A DNA stretch of 64,000 nucleotides from Branchiostoma floridae (taxonomy: Eukaryota > Chordata > Leptocardii > Amphioxiformes > Branchiostomatidae), in the NCBI RefSeq assembly GCF_000003815.2, contig NC_049992.1, forward strand, positions 4,724,481-4,788,480, written 5' to 3'. Shown one piece after another: positions 23,133 to 35,900 of this stretch; position 1 is the stretch's first letter, and each line of letters starts with the position of its first letter. Made by a program: the position numbers and the translations under genes. Below the pieces are notes generated by a model. The model was not told the origin of the DNA. It worked only from the letters and a program-made list of their open reading frames with translations, and made no database searches.

Positions 23133-23347
23133 AGGGCGTGGTGACATATGTCGTGCGATCGTCGTACGATCGCTTACTTCGGGCATTTTGGAGGACAAAA
23201 ATATACGTCTCCTGCAAAGTTTAACTGTCTTGGTACACAAAATGTTGTTTTGGATCCGTGTCGGAGGCTGGTTCTGTCAAGGCCTGCTTGAAAATTCCAT
23301 GGCATCAAAATCGTACGACGATCGCACGACCTATGTGACCGCGCCCT
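23133..23347. mobile_element. MITE family F, 215 bp, upstream of CLCA
   Basis: Near-perfect ~38-bp terminal inverted repeats: AGGGCGTGGTGACATATGTC at the left end and the inverse of AGGGCGCGGTCACATAGGTC at the right, both continuing GTGCGATCGTCGTACGAT. No coding capacity. Confidence 0.8.
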
Positions 23348-23674
23348 GAAACAATTCGTTCGTCATTTTTCTTTACACTCGTTGAGCAATGTGTCGAATC
23401 CTTGGGCGCTCACCGCTCACAGTCTCTAGTGTAAAAGGGAGTAGCCTCTACCAAGCTCCACAGGTCGCTGGAAAAATAGTTGAAATTGGCCAAATAAGAC
23501 AGAAAATACGCCAGCGGAGTACAATTTGTGACCTAAGGACGTCCAACACTCCTAGACCAATTACTAGTAACTTCTACTACTAGGCTTTTATTCATGACTT
23601 GGCCAAAGTCCCTTTATTTGGTCAAGCGAGAGTCTGGTAGACACTAAAAAGGGGGTGTCAGAGAGCAAATACCG

Positions 23675-23682
23675 TGACGTCA
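23675..23682. promoter_or_regulatory. Full CRE palindrome upstream of CLCA
   Basis: TGACGTCA, the perfect CREB/ATF site, 97 bases before the chosen start codon. Three further perfect TGACGTCA sites occur in the CLCA 3' UTR repeat. Confidence 0.5.
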
Positions 23683-23778
23683 CGATGACTAGCCCTCTCC
23701 CTGAGTGAGCGTGTGTGTGTACAGCACCACAGTGACTATTTCCCCACGCGGTGTCCGCACGCAGGTCCAGCCGCAGCC

Positions 23779-23952
23779 ATGCCGCGCCACGCCGCCCTGA
23801 CCAGTCTCACCGTCGCGCTGGTGTTCCTCTTCACCCTGTGCGCCGCCAACACGCACACCAGAGTGAAGTTTGAGAACAACGCGTACTCGGACCTGGTCGT
23901 CGCCATCCACCCTGATGTGCCCGAGGATCTAGAGATCATTGACAGGATCAAG
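23779..23952 (+). CDS. CLCA exon 1: signal peptide
   Basis: Residues 1-58. MPRHAALTSLTVALVFLFTL is a typical signal peptide, followed by VKFENNAYSDLVVAIHPDVP, conserved in CLCA. The frame is open back to an ATG at 23713, but only 23779 places the hydrophobic stretch at the N-terminus and it has good context (gcagccATGC). Donor GTATGT. Confidence 0.93.
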
Positions 23953-26900
23953 GTATGTGGATGAAGATATGTACGATTGCCCTTATTGTTATTATAGTAA
24001 TTAGGATGTTAAGTTTTACATTATACCTTTATTTTGTACTCTGTGTAATAGGTGTTGCCATACACTTTACCGTGCACAATTGTCGTGCAATTAAGTTTTT
24101 TTCATGTAAAAAAGGCGAATGTCATGATGTAACGTTATATCCGTAGTACAGCTTAAATTGTTAACAGCCGCTAGTTGTGCACGTTCTTTCTGCACATAAT
24201 GAATGATACGATTTGATGGAAAAGGGAAACAAAGTATGTCGGTGAAAGGTAGAGATTCAGGTATTGAGATATGCAAGGTGTAAACAACTGGATATATCGC
24301 GGAAACGGTCAGACGCTTCGTCAGTAATACTGAGCAAGATGTGCTAATCGGTCGGTTTTGAACAAAAAAAGTATGAATTGACTTTAGGTAGATTATTGGG
24401 ATTCTTCTGGTATCAATTTCATCACCATTATCAAGTACTGTGGATAGATTAATCAAATTTATTACGTTATGTTATTGATCTTCTTTTATCACAATTTGAG
24501 GCCATGAAGAAAGTAGCTGAAAAGTTAGAACAAGCCAGGCAAGTAAATGAGCCACTAAGGGCAAGCCTGGGATTCTTCCAGTCTCTAGTTTATCACACAC
24601 GACACTATCTTTATCAAGTACCTCTCCGTCTATACTTTCGTATGGTTGGTATGGCAATAGATATAGAATTCTTTATAGACAACATAAGGGCAATGGAGTG
24701 CCGAAAAGTAAGTTCAACCACTATTGCTCCGAGAAAGTTATCAGACGATTGAAACGTTGGCAAACGATCATAAATTGGTTACTTGTGTATACAGAACTTT
24801 CATGTCCATTGTCAAGTTCTGTATCTAACTACTGATTCCATTGGAAACAAATGAGGATTTACTCATTATTGTCTGATTAAAAATGATGTACTGTATCGAT
24901 CGGGTCCAACATTACGATGTTTAGAGTCTGTGGTTTTCGATCTGTTTAGTTGGAACGTCCTTTCACACCTGTTTGAGCGACGGGTTGTTTCATGTTTGCG
25001 CCAATCTGGACGATACAGGATTCGCCTTCCGGTTTTCGTTGCAATTGATGTATCAACATTGTAGAGCAGCTTTAGAATGCCATTTTACAACAAGAAGCTA
25101 AACAAAGAACTGGGACAAAAGTATAAAACGCATAACCAGTTTCACAGGATAATCAAATCCAGCAACAATGTCGAATATACCGTCGAGTACATTGCAGTAG
25201 ACTATGGTATGTAGATTATTTTACCAGTAATTATTGTTGATCATTTTGACAAAGATTTATATAGAATTTGCACAGCTTTTGTCGGCAAGAAAGTAAACGT
25301 TTTAAGATAAACGTTACAGAGTGCGGCAATGGTCTGAGCGATACCTCTTTGATGACATTGTATGTCACAGATAAGGGTACAAATATAGACTTTAGGATTT
25401 CTCTTGTTGTTGTGTCTAAACCGGTTTTCCCCATTATTCTCCCGACTCGAGTACAGTGCAGACGGTTTTAATAAACTATAAGAAGGATGTTTGAATTTCA
25501 GAGGACGGGAAAGACGTGGTTTTATTCAGTATGACTTGAGGTTGTGTTCGGTGTGTCTTACATATGAAAAGGCAACTTTGACCGCACGAAAGATTTATGG
25601 GTGGATTGTTTCTTTTTGTTGGCGGCTTAGAAAGAAGAAGTTATGCTTTGTGTTAGTATTTATTGCCCAAAGGTTGTCAAACTTCATTTCTCTCAGTAAA
25701 GCTATGGGCACAACCCGCCGTACGTGCAAATACGTGCTGTCTACGTGCCAAAACGTGGGCAATATTTCTGGATCCGTAAGTGGTAAGTACCGCCTCCGTA
25801 CGAACTCGTAGGGAATCCGACGGATTTTGGAGCACGCAGACACGCCGTGGAACTTCACGTGCAGGCAAAACTTTGCGTGCCATCGAGCTGTGGATTCACT
25901 ATCGGGCGACGCGCCTGCCCTGAACGTTTTCAGAAATACGTGGCGGACGTGGCCTCCCCAAAAAACGTACAGACAAATTGCACTTACGGCGAGTTGAGCC
26001 CTTAGCTAACATTGTGGCGGACTGAAAAGCAGAAACTAACACGTCAAACGATGTATTTTTCCGTGATACCGTGATAAGCTATAAATCAGATGTAATATCA
26101 TGTTTGCTATTAGATATACAATAAAACCTGTAATTCAGACCATGTGGCTGATGTAGACTCTTGGGAATTTGGTTCCCCAGTTCATATTCCATACAGCTGC
26201 CCACAGCCTTTTTATTATGTCTACAGTAACCCTTTGTCTTCTCTTACCATTTTTTCCAAGTTCAGTGAGTGGTCACAACATTGTACAACAAAAACTCTGT
26301 GAGTTCGTATATACTTCTTTTAAAAAGAGGGAAGAGGCATATTTTAGTAATAACATAGCTCTAGATATTATTTATGCAATTGTCTGATTATAGCACTACC
26401 TGTAATAGTATCTAGTCTTTAGTATCCCATGCAATACTATTGAATCACTGCATTTAGCCCACGTGGGCAGGAACGTGCAAATAAAGATCTCTCTATAAAC
26501 TGATTTTCCCATACATTGCCTGCAGTATTTCAGACGGGACAATAGTTACAAGTTGCGGTAACGCCCTATGTGCTATATTTGTAAGGAAACACGGCGCGTT
26601 ATTATCACAGGTTTGATATAAACAGGGCAGGTAAATTTGCCGGTACAAAGGGCATAAAAACCGGGCAGACACAGTCATGGGACCAAGGGGTTACTGGGTT
26701 TGTGGACATGTCATGTACTCTCCAAGCAGAGGTTAGGCTCCTGCTGTTTTTTTTTGCCGTTTTTTAGGCGTTTTATCGGGCATTCTATTTTGTACTGAAA
26801 TATTGCCGGAAGACATCAAGATCATTGTACAAAATAGAAAACCAAATAAAAACCCCTAAAAAACGTTTTAAAAAAACAGCCGGAGCCTAACCTCTGACCT

Positions 26901-29900
26901 GCTGTTGCCACTAGAACGACGATCTCACCGCGCTCTCTCTCTCTGCGACCTCAAATTTGACAGGTCGCTTCATGAATCGTATAAAAAGACGAATCTTTTT
27001 ACGCTTTGTGAGTTTTGTCACGGTGGTTTTGTTGTATTTCAACTCACATTTTCACATTTTGTATGATAACCAGTTTAAAATCGAAGGCTACACACATCCG
27101 TTTTAGGTCGCAGTGACAGCGCAGCTCGATCGCCGTCTAGTCGAAAGGTACAGGTTTCCAGAACATGCCAACCTAGAACGTGTAACCCCAGGCCATAGCA
27201 AAGGCGCAGCCACCTTGCCGTATTTGTGTTGTCGTGGCATTTTCAGTGACAACTTGACAAAGGTCTATGACAATTTCTTCCTTCACCTTATAAACAGCGG
27301 TACTGTGTACCACATATCCGCGAATGGCCCAAAGAAAGCCTTTAATTTGTTGTCATTAACACGAACGAACCATTGCTATTTGTCTAGATTGCGTCATCTT
27401 CGTTTCACTAAAAACCTTTCTTGAAACTTAAATTTGCGTTTAGTAACACATATAGGCAACTTCCTGGGTAAAAGTTAGAATTTAGAAGGAGACAGTTGTT
27501 CAATGATACAAGTAGGCAAACGATAACGGTGTTATTACAATTATATATCATATTTTCAGCTTTGTAAGCTAAAGTCAACAAGATCAGAAGTCTATAACCG
27601 TTATAGATGTATGCATAGCACCAGTAGGTTCAAAATGTCTATATATGTTGAGCTTAATATGTATTGAAAGTTTGATTTTGATTAGCCACTGGCACTGTGT
27701 AGAGTGTCTGCGTCCCAAGGGTTCAAAATGTGTATATATGTTCAGATTAATATGTATTGAGAGTTTGATTTTAATTAGGCAATGTGTAATATGAATGTGT
27801 GTATGTATAGCACCAGTAGGCCAGTTCAAAATGTGTATATGTGTTGAGCTTAATATGTATTGAGAGTTTGATTTTAATTATAGCCAATATGTAGAGTGTT
27901 TGCTTCCCAAGTACCGTTCTACAAAACTCCGTGCCGATGCCACAGTGTGGGGTATTCAATGTTTTTTCATTTCATCACGGATGTGACTGTAGAGGTGAGA
28001 AGGCCACAGACGGGTAAATAATACTCTTACAAATCCCTCCATTCAAGGGTTCCTGGGGTTGATTTAAATGGGCTTTAAGTGTGGAGTGTTATTAAAATGC
28101 CGATCATGACTGGACGTTGCAAAGTTGGCCCAAAAGATTAGACCATTCCTGACCGACATATTTAACTTGCCGTAATCGCCAGGTGTACGTACAGACCTCC
28201 ACATAATGCTGAGTCCAGCGGCGTGATTCTTAGATATAATAGAATAATCTTGATGCCAAGATACGGTAATGTACTGTGGGTATAAAACTTATAAAATATG
28301 CCATTCCGAGAGATCAGAACAATAGTATCAGTTTGACAGTTGAATGTTGAACTTTTGCCACTTCTATATTGGTCCAAACACACAGTGTTTACTTATCAGT
28401 TAATAGTTTTTACCCTCTTTGATTGAACATTTTTGGGATCGGGAAAATGATTTTTTTTTTTGAAAAGAAGAAAGATATCACCCCACACACATAGGGTTTG
28501 ATTTGCATGTTCGAGAGATACTTCAGGTTGTATTATTGTATATTGGCGTAGATTTCATAATCTCCCTCTCTGACCTATTAGACAACGCCTTTGTTTCCTT
28601 ATACCCCCTTTACACTAGGACGGCGCTCTCGCCGCGGCTGCCTCGCCGCTCGCTCTCTGCGACCTAAAATTTGACTTATCCCTCAACGAATTGTATAGAA
28701 AAGAAACGAATCTTTTTACACTTTCTTTGTTTTGTTGTCTTCTTAGTCACACTTTAACGTTTTGTATGATATACCCTGTGTGAAAGCAAAGGATACACAT
28801 ATCCTATCTAGGTCGCAGTGAGAGCGCAGAGCGATCGCCGTCTAGTAGAAGGAGGCCCTAAAAGGAAATTCTCGACGCTTTCAAATGCATCACTTCAATC
28901 AAAGAGGTTCAATTCACCTTCTTGCTTCTATGCAACCCTTAATTGCTCCGAGAACTTTGAACCTGGCGTTTACGTTGTTTCAACTTCTTGTCTACTTTAA
29001 ACATTTTGCAATCTAAGAATATGTCTGTTTGTCGGTGTGGATCAGCGATCCTCTGTTTTACAGCAACAAAGTTTCCCAACTTGGAGAAACGTCAGCACAA
29101 ATTACGTTTAGCTCAACATTCAATAGTTGTTATAATATAAACCTTACTAATAAGAGCGGGATTTAGACTGTTCCCACACATGTTGTGTACTTCAAACGTG
29201 CCGTTTTAGCGCATTAATCTTCGCTCTAAACTAACAATGCTTCCTTAGATTTACTTTTAATTTATACACGGATGCGTGTTTGGAGATTCTAGGACGGAAG
29301 CTACGGAAAATTCTTTTCCAAATCCGTCTATTCAATAGAACTCGTATCTGTGCTGCATTTGGTTTAAGTGTGGATATAGGAATCAAACGGTCTGGGATTT
29401 AATCAATAGAACGATCAATGATCGTTCCTGTAAACGCAGGACATGGAATTAACTTTAAAGCGATATTCCTAGTAGCACATTGAGTCCAAGATATGTTGGG
29501 ATAAGTTAGTTGTGAAGCAATATATAAAGGTATGACGCACCAAAATTCTACGGACGGTGGTAAGCAACATAACATGTAGTCTGTTGGATATAAGGTTTGT
29601 GACCGGTCGACCCCGAAATGTCTACATCGCTTAGTTTCAATATTCCCCACAGAAAGAATGCAGTAAAAGGGGCATGAATGCTTTTGTCATCGACGGCAAA
29701 AACAGCGTAATACAATCATATAAAAATAGCGTTGGTCAGCTAATAAAAGCTTCATATAACCTTTTCGTAAATCATACAGTTATTTCTTCACTTCTAATAT
29801 CACATAACACTTAATACCTTAACCTTTTCTACAAAAGAACTCGCCATACATTTAATTCATAAGATTTACATCGTAATGTAGACTTACGTGCAATGACTTC

Positions 29901-32900
29901 TACAATGAGTATGATTGAAATATACATTAAAGGTAGATGAGTCAGACCAAAAGAGAAGTCTTTCATCGGCGGAACCAAGGAAGCAATAAACTCAGGTGAT
30001 TAGACCAACAACCTTCCCCTTCAAAAACATTATACACATCAGGAACAAAGAAGCAGTCAATTTGCGACGAACCTCTGAAAAGAAAGGTATTGACAAAAGT
30101 GACACTGGAATTCACTACACTTGATGGAACTGAACCAAAGTACAGAAGGGAAACACCGTCCCTTGTTCTGGTGTCTTTTTTGGGACGTTTCTTCTTTTGT
30201 GTGGAGGCTTTATAAGTCGTTAGCCGTTTCTGGGCAACAAATAATGGCGTTCTCTCCCACAGAGTAAAATGCTAATTGATATGATAGCAAATCAAGTGGT
30301 ATGGTGTGGAGAAAGTCATCCGAATGGCAGAGTGGCTATTCTAGCGGACCTGAGATCGGGAGGTCAGGGTAACTTCGATTCCTAGTCTTCCTGGCCAGAC
30401 GTCTGTCCTAATACCCCCCCTCACATTAGGCGAAAATCGATCGGACGACGAGTCTGCGAGCTTATTGTCAGATGGAATCAAGCTCTTTGTAGTTTAAAAA
30501 TTGTTTTACACTTCGCTGTGTGACTATGTAGATTAGGATCTTTTTGCAACAATAATTTAAGTCCTTATTTCTTTGGCTAGACTAGCGAAAAATTTACCAC
30601 TTGCATTTTTCAATTTCTTGCAATTTTTAGCCCTTTCTCATNNNNNNNNNNNNNNNNNNNNNNNNNNNNNNNNNNNNNNNNNNNNNNNNNNNNNNNNNNN
30701 NNNNNNNNNNNNNNNNNNNNNNNNNNNNNNNNNNNNNNNNNCAGCGTATAACTCAAGAAGCTGTGTATGGATGGTCGTGATACTCAGTACTTAAGTAGCG
30801 GCTGCCGAAAAGAAGGTTGTGTTCGAAAATAGTTGAGGTAGCATTTTCCATTAGGTCGGAAGTGGAAGGAGTGTGTGCGTCCCTTTCTTTGTGGAAGCCA
30901 TAACTCGAGAAGCCTTGAAAAAATCCTGATGATATTGGGTAGAAGGGTAGGGGTCAGGAAGAGCAAGATGAGAAAGGAGTGTGTGCGGCATTGCGTCGTC
31001 GTCAACAGGGTCATGCCTCCTCCTAATTTAGAGCTCGCAGACTCGTCGTCCGATCGATTTTCGCCTAATGTGAGGGGGGTATAAGGAAATGCTCTAATAC
31101 GACTTTTCTCACTGCAAACAGGTGTAGCAATGGGTACCTGACTTTAATTCGGCCGGGGAAGTAAAAGGTAGTCACTGTGGAAGGAGGGGGTTGGGCTGCA
31201 CTTTCTAATTCCTTGCTCTAGACACAGTGGATACCAACCAATCTCCAGGCAGAATTACCAGTGGCATAAGATAGTATCAAGGCTGGCCAAGGAGTATAGT
31301 CGGCCAAAGGGAGTCAGGCAAACATTCACACTCCTAGGCCGGTTCACTCCTCGGCCAGCTATTTATACTGTCTTAATCTACCGTAGGATCTGCTTGGAGA
31401 TTAACGACTAACTGCTCTTTGCCAAAAAGCAGTTACTGAAGCAACTGGATAAGATTTTGGAAACAGTTAGAGGTCACACAGTTTTCTTCAGTGACAAAAC
31501 TAGTGGATGCTAGTTGAAACGTCTGACCGTTTCCAAAATCATGTCCAGTTGCTTGAGCAACTGCTTTTTGGCGTTTCTTATTACCTGGATGTCTAACCTT
31601 CATCGACGAAACTGCTCTACGGCCTCGAAAAAGGCTTTGTATGACCTTTATCTCTATGAACCGTTTCTAGGCAACAATACCGCTANNNNNNNNNNNNNNN
31701 NNNNNNNNNNNNNNNNNNNNNNNNNNNNNNNNNNNNNNNNNNNNNNNNNNNNNNNNNNNNNNNNNNNNNNNNNNNNNNNNNNNNNNNNNNNNNNNNNNNN
31801 NNNNNNNNNNNNNNNNNNNNNNNNNNNNNNNNNNNNNNNNNNNNNNNNNNNNNNNNNNNNNNNNNNNNNNNNNNNNNNNNNNNNNNNNNNNNNNNNNNNN
31901 NNNNNNNNNNNNNNNNNNNNTACGCATTTACAACATGTACCTTTACCCTTATGCCGTTTCATGGCAACAACATCGCCATTCTTTGTTCATTGAGTGACAG
32001 TACTAATTGATATGCCAACATATTACCAGGTATCGTGTTCAGGAAGTCTGCAAAGTCTATGGTTAAAGGAAAAAAAACGAGTTTAGATTTTTAAAAGTTG
32101 GACCCCCTGTGAAAGTCTACGCATTTACCTTTACCTTTATGCCGTTTCTGGGCAACATTGATTGATTGACAACAGTAATTGATATGACAACATATTACGG
32201 TATCGTGTTGAAGAAGTCGTGAGATCCTTTATCGCCCGCCCGTTATCTGATTGATAACTCCTCACGACCATAAGCGTTCCCGGGTTACTCTAGCGCTGGT
32301 AACTATGCAAAGAGAAAGCATGGGGAAGAAGAGCTGTATATAGACTGGTACGTTTATGAAAGTTAAACATCCAGTCAAGCAATATTCAAATACATTCTAA
32401 TCTCTACAACTGGATAAAAAATAACGGAAATTTGCCCCCAACGTTTCAAGTGACATCCATCTCTCTTCTTCAGTGTCACTAGACTGTATAGACTGAGTTT
32501 GAAAATGTCATGACTATCAATCAAGCATCTTTAGATGGTAGTTCGCAACAGATCATATAAAAATAGCTACTTGTACATTTGTCACATTTCTTATTTTACA
32601 CTGTCACATTGCAATCACTCGTGGGAAGACTCATTGACATATATGTTCGGGTAGACATTGTAATCTGGCAGAGTTGCCGCTTTAGATTAATTGTAAATTG
32701 ATAGATATTTCCTTGAAAGACTATTCAACTTCGATCCATGTCACTTTATAATGTAGACCAATGGATTCATGACTTTACATTTTCATTTCTGTAAATGTAT
32801 GATTGAAGACAAAAAAGTTTTCAAAAGTTAGACCCCCTCCGAAAGTCTATCACTGAGAGACTAATAATTCATTCTTTCATTTGTTTACTAAATTGTGTAG

Positions 32901-35900
32901 CTTTCTTTTACATTGAGAGTATTACATATTTTCCATTGACAATAGTACGTTACAAGACATTTGTTTGTTCTAATGCCACCGTTGGATCTGCTTGAAGATT
33001 AGGCCATGTACACTTAGAAAAGGTTGTGAGTCTTTTATCGACGCTATGATCGCTATGCTTAATCTCCAAGCAGATCCTACGGTGGCATTTATAACATAGT
33101 ATCAAAAGCTGGCAAAAGAGCCTTCGGTGGGAAATGTACATTTTTGTACAGCCATAGGCTGGCTGTAATCCTTAGCCAACTTCTGATACTATCTAATGTC
33201 ACCATGGGATCTGATCAAAGATTAGGCCTGGCTCATCTCTAAGAAAATGTTCTGAGTTTTTTTGGCGGAGCCGTTGGAATAGTACTGCGATTTAGTCAAA
33301 AATACTCGACAAATTGCACGAATTATTAGGAAATTGGTTTTTGGCAATGACGTATTATCATTGTGAACTCCTTTCTCTACTTCTCCAGTCTATCGTCACC
33401 GACGCGTCCGAGTACCTTCATATCACGACCCGCCAGCGCGCGTACTTCGGCGGGGTGTCCATCCTGGTCCCGGAGACCTGGCAGGATCGCCCCGAGTACG
33501 AGTCCGCCACCTGGGAGACGTACGACACCTCCGACGTGCGCATCGCCGAGCCAAACCCGGAGTTCGACCACAACCCGTACGTCAGGACGTTCTCCGGGTG
33601 CGGGGAGAAGGGAGAGTACATGCACCTGACTCCCGGCTTCATCCTGGACCAGGTGCCTCTTGGGAGTACTGAAGTACTGTGGGGACCTTCAGGTGAGGTT
33701 CTACAGATGTTTGTTTGTTTGTGTGTTTGTGTCTTTGTTTGTTTGTTTGTTTGTGAGGATGTTCTCCGGGTGCGGCGCGAGAAGAGAGAGTACATGCACC
33801 TGACTCCCGGCTTCATCCTGGACCAGGTGCCTCTGGGGAGTACTGAAGTCCTGTGGGGCCCGTCAGGTGGGATTCTACTGTTGTTTGTTTGTTTGTTCAT
33901 CTGTCTGTCTGTTTGTCTGTTTGGTTGTTTTACCACTGGGGAGTACTGAAGTCCTGTTGGGGCCGTCTGGTAAGGTTCTACAGATGTTTGTTTGTTTGTT
34001 TGTTTGTTTGTTTGTTTGCTTGTGAGGACGTTCTCCGGGTGTGGGGAGAAGGGAGAGTACATGGATCTGACTCCCGGCTTCATCCTGGACCAGGTACCTC
34101 TGGGGAGCACTGAAGTACTGTGGGGATCGTCAGGTGAGGTTCTACAGATGTTTGTTTGTTTGCTTGTGAGGACGTTCTTCGGGTGTGGGGAGAAGGGGGT
34201 GTACATGCACCTCACTCCCGGCTGGCTTCATCCTGGACCAGGTGCCTCTGAGGAGTACTGACGTTCTGTGGGGACCGTCGGGTGAGGTTCTACAGGTGTT
34301 TGTTTGTCTGTTTGTCTGTCTGTCTGTTTGTTTGCTTGTTTGTTTGTTTGTTTGTACTGCCTACATGTTTGGACCGCAAGGGTAGGTTCTGCAGATCAGA
34401 TGTTTGTTTGTTATGTTATTTTTTATGGGTGCCGCTATGTTCTATTGAACATTGGTCATTACAAATCAAGGTAAGATACATGTTCTGGCTTCTTTGCGTA
34501 AAATAACAAAACTTTACTCGCAAACTGGGTTGAAGATATGGCGAGGACTCCTCCGCCCTGATTCTCCAAGTAAAGGTTGGTTCGCGGAGATAAAGTAGCG
34601 GTCAGGCTTTTTACAGACTCGCTCCCGGTAAAACCTGACCACTACTATATCTCCGCGACCCAAGCTATGCCTGGAGAATACTTCGCCCTGACGACGTTTG
34701 CGTTTGTGTCCAAACCGTCTAGACGTGGTCAGCTCAATGTGTGAAGAAAATTTTGATGAATATCAAGATGCGAGCCGGTGGTCAGTGGTCAAGTGGCGAG
34801 AATGACAAGACTGACCAAACGTCTGACAAAAACTATCTTGAACAAAGATAGCGATATGGATTTACTTGACTACAGTGTATTGACTAAGGGCTTGTCGTAC
34901 TCAGACCTGCCATGTTGAGGAAACTCGGCAGTGTATAACTTTATTTAAGTATATATCAAACAGGATTCGCCATTAATAGATGGAAGACAAACGTTGAGAC
35001 AACAAAATAAACTAAACGAGGAGAAAAACAGTCATATCTTTTCCATGAGGCAACTAACTTTATTCCAGTCTAATCTTGATAATTTTCCCTCAGCTATGTG
35101 ACGTCGACTTCGAGGGCTGTCCATGGATATGTACCAGTTTTAGTAGGAGGCAGAAATGTCGATTGAACTTGTTGATTCATATGTCCAAATGCCACATTGT
35201 GAAGTGCAACTCTGTCTCTAAACTCGTAACAAGCAAGCAAATGTCTTAAAAATCTTCTACAACCAATTATTCAAACATGGCATTTCAGTGACTAAGTTAT
35301 AGGAGAAGATGTGTGCTTCCAGTCCTGTTTGTGTAACCCGTAACATTGAAGTAGTCTTTGATCTTATCAAAAGCTGACCACAGAGTAGAAAAGACAAGGG
35401 GTACAAACGCAACGCAAACTTCAACGCAATGTATCACATGATACCTTTAGAGGAACGCGATAACAGCTGTTGTGTATTTTTCATGACAATCCTGGTCATT
35501 GCAGAAAAATGAAAGAGATAGAGAATCGAACAAAAGTTCACGTAGTTATCTCTGCGGTACCAGACTGTTTATTGCGTACGTGTACAAGTTGTTTATGTGC
35601 CAGGCCTGTACAGGGGGTCGGTAGGGTCGGCTTGTTTGGTCCACACTAATGGTGTTCTTATCACGAAACGGTGGGCACAAACAGAGCGTTTTCGTTACAC
35701 ATCCTTCTCAGACCTGTCAAAGGTGGCGTGTTTTAGTGCGGCGTTATTTTTTTGTCTTGTTTGCATACATGAAGTCATCCTAAACACGTACCACGTTGGG
35801 AAATTTCCCAAAGTTTTCCTCGCTCTACCCCACGACAATTGTGTTGGATAGCAAATTGTAAACAGTACAAAGCTGGGGATTTGTAATCTACTTGTGATCA

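Larger units (their letters stand above)
19541..23650. other. Intergenic FTSJ1-CLCA
   Basis: About 4 kb without recognisable coding sequence apart from the repeats listed. 20910-21060 reads on the minus strand like a LINE 3' tail (…aataaaggtctttcattc). Confidence 0.5.
30205..32215 (+). repeat. Dispersed/tandem repeat containing 'gccgtttctgggcaacaa'
   Basis: Units at about 30205-30310, 31640-31685 (runs into the gap), 31935-32060 and 32125-32215 share 'gccgtttctgggcaac', 'aattgatatgacaacatatt' and 'ggtatcgtgttcaggaagtc'. MITEs and SINE parts interrupt the set. The shared motif resembles an RFX X-box. Confidence 0.55.
23953..33388 (+). other. CLCA intron 1 (9.4 kb)
   Basis: No additional exon is recognised; residues 58 and 59 join as in other CLCA proteins. 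The intron holds MITEs, SINE pieces, tandem repeats and two gaps, listed separately. Elsewhere it is AT-rich with nothing recognisable. Confidence 0.8.

Noticed and set aside
24091-24456. 121-codon minus-strand frame in CLCA intron 1
   Set aside because: AT-rich, no homology, no Kozak or splice support.
31514-31993. 159-codon frame
   Set aside because: Mostly translated N gap.
33418-34215. 265-codon minus-strand open frame
   Set aside because: It is the antisense of CLCA exon 2 and its repeat copies. The translation is repetitive (QTNKQTNK from TTTG repeats) with no independent homology.
33693-34400. CRISPR-like or protein-coding repeat array
   Set aside because: Eukaryotic intron with copies of the upstream exon border; units contain exon text and splice donors, not conserved repeats with unique spacers.
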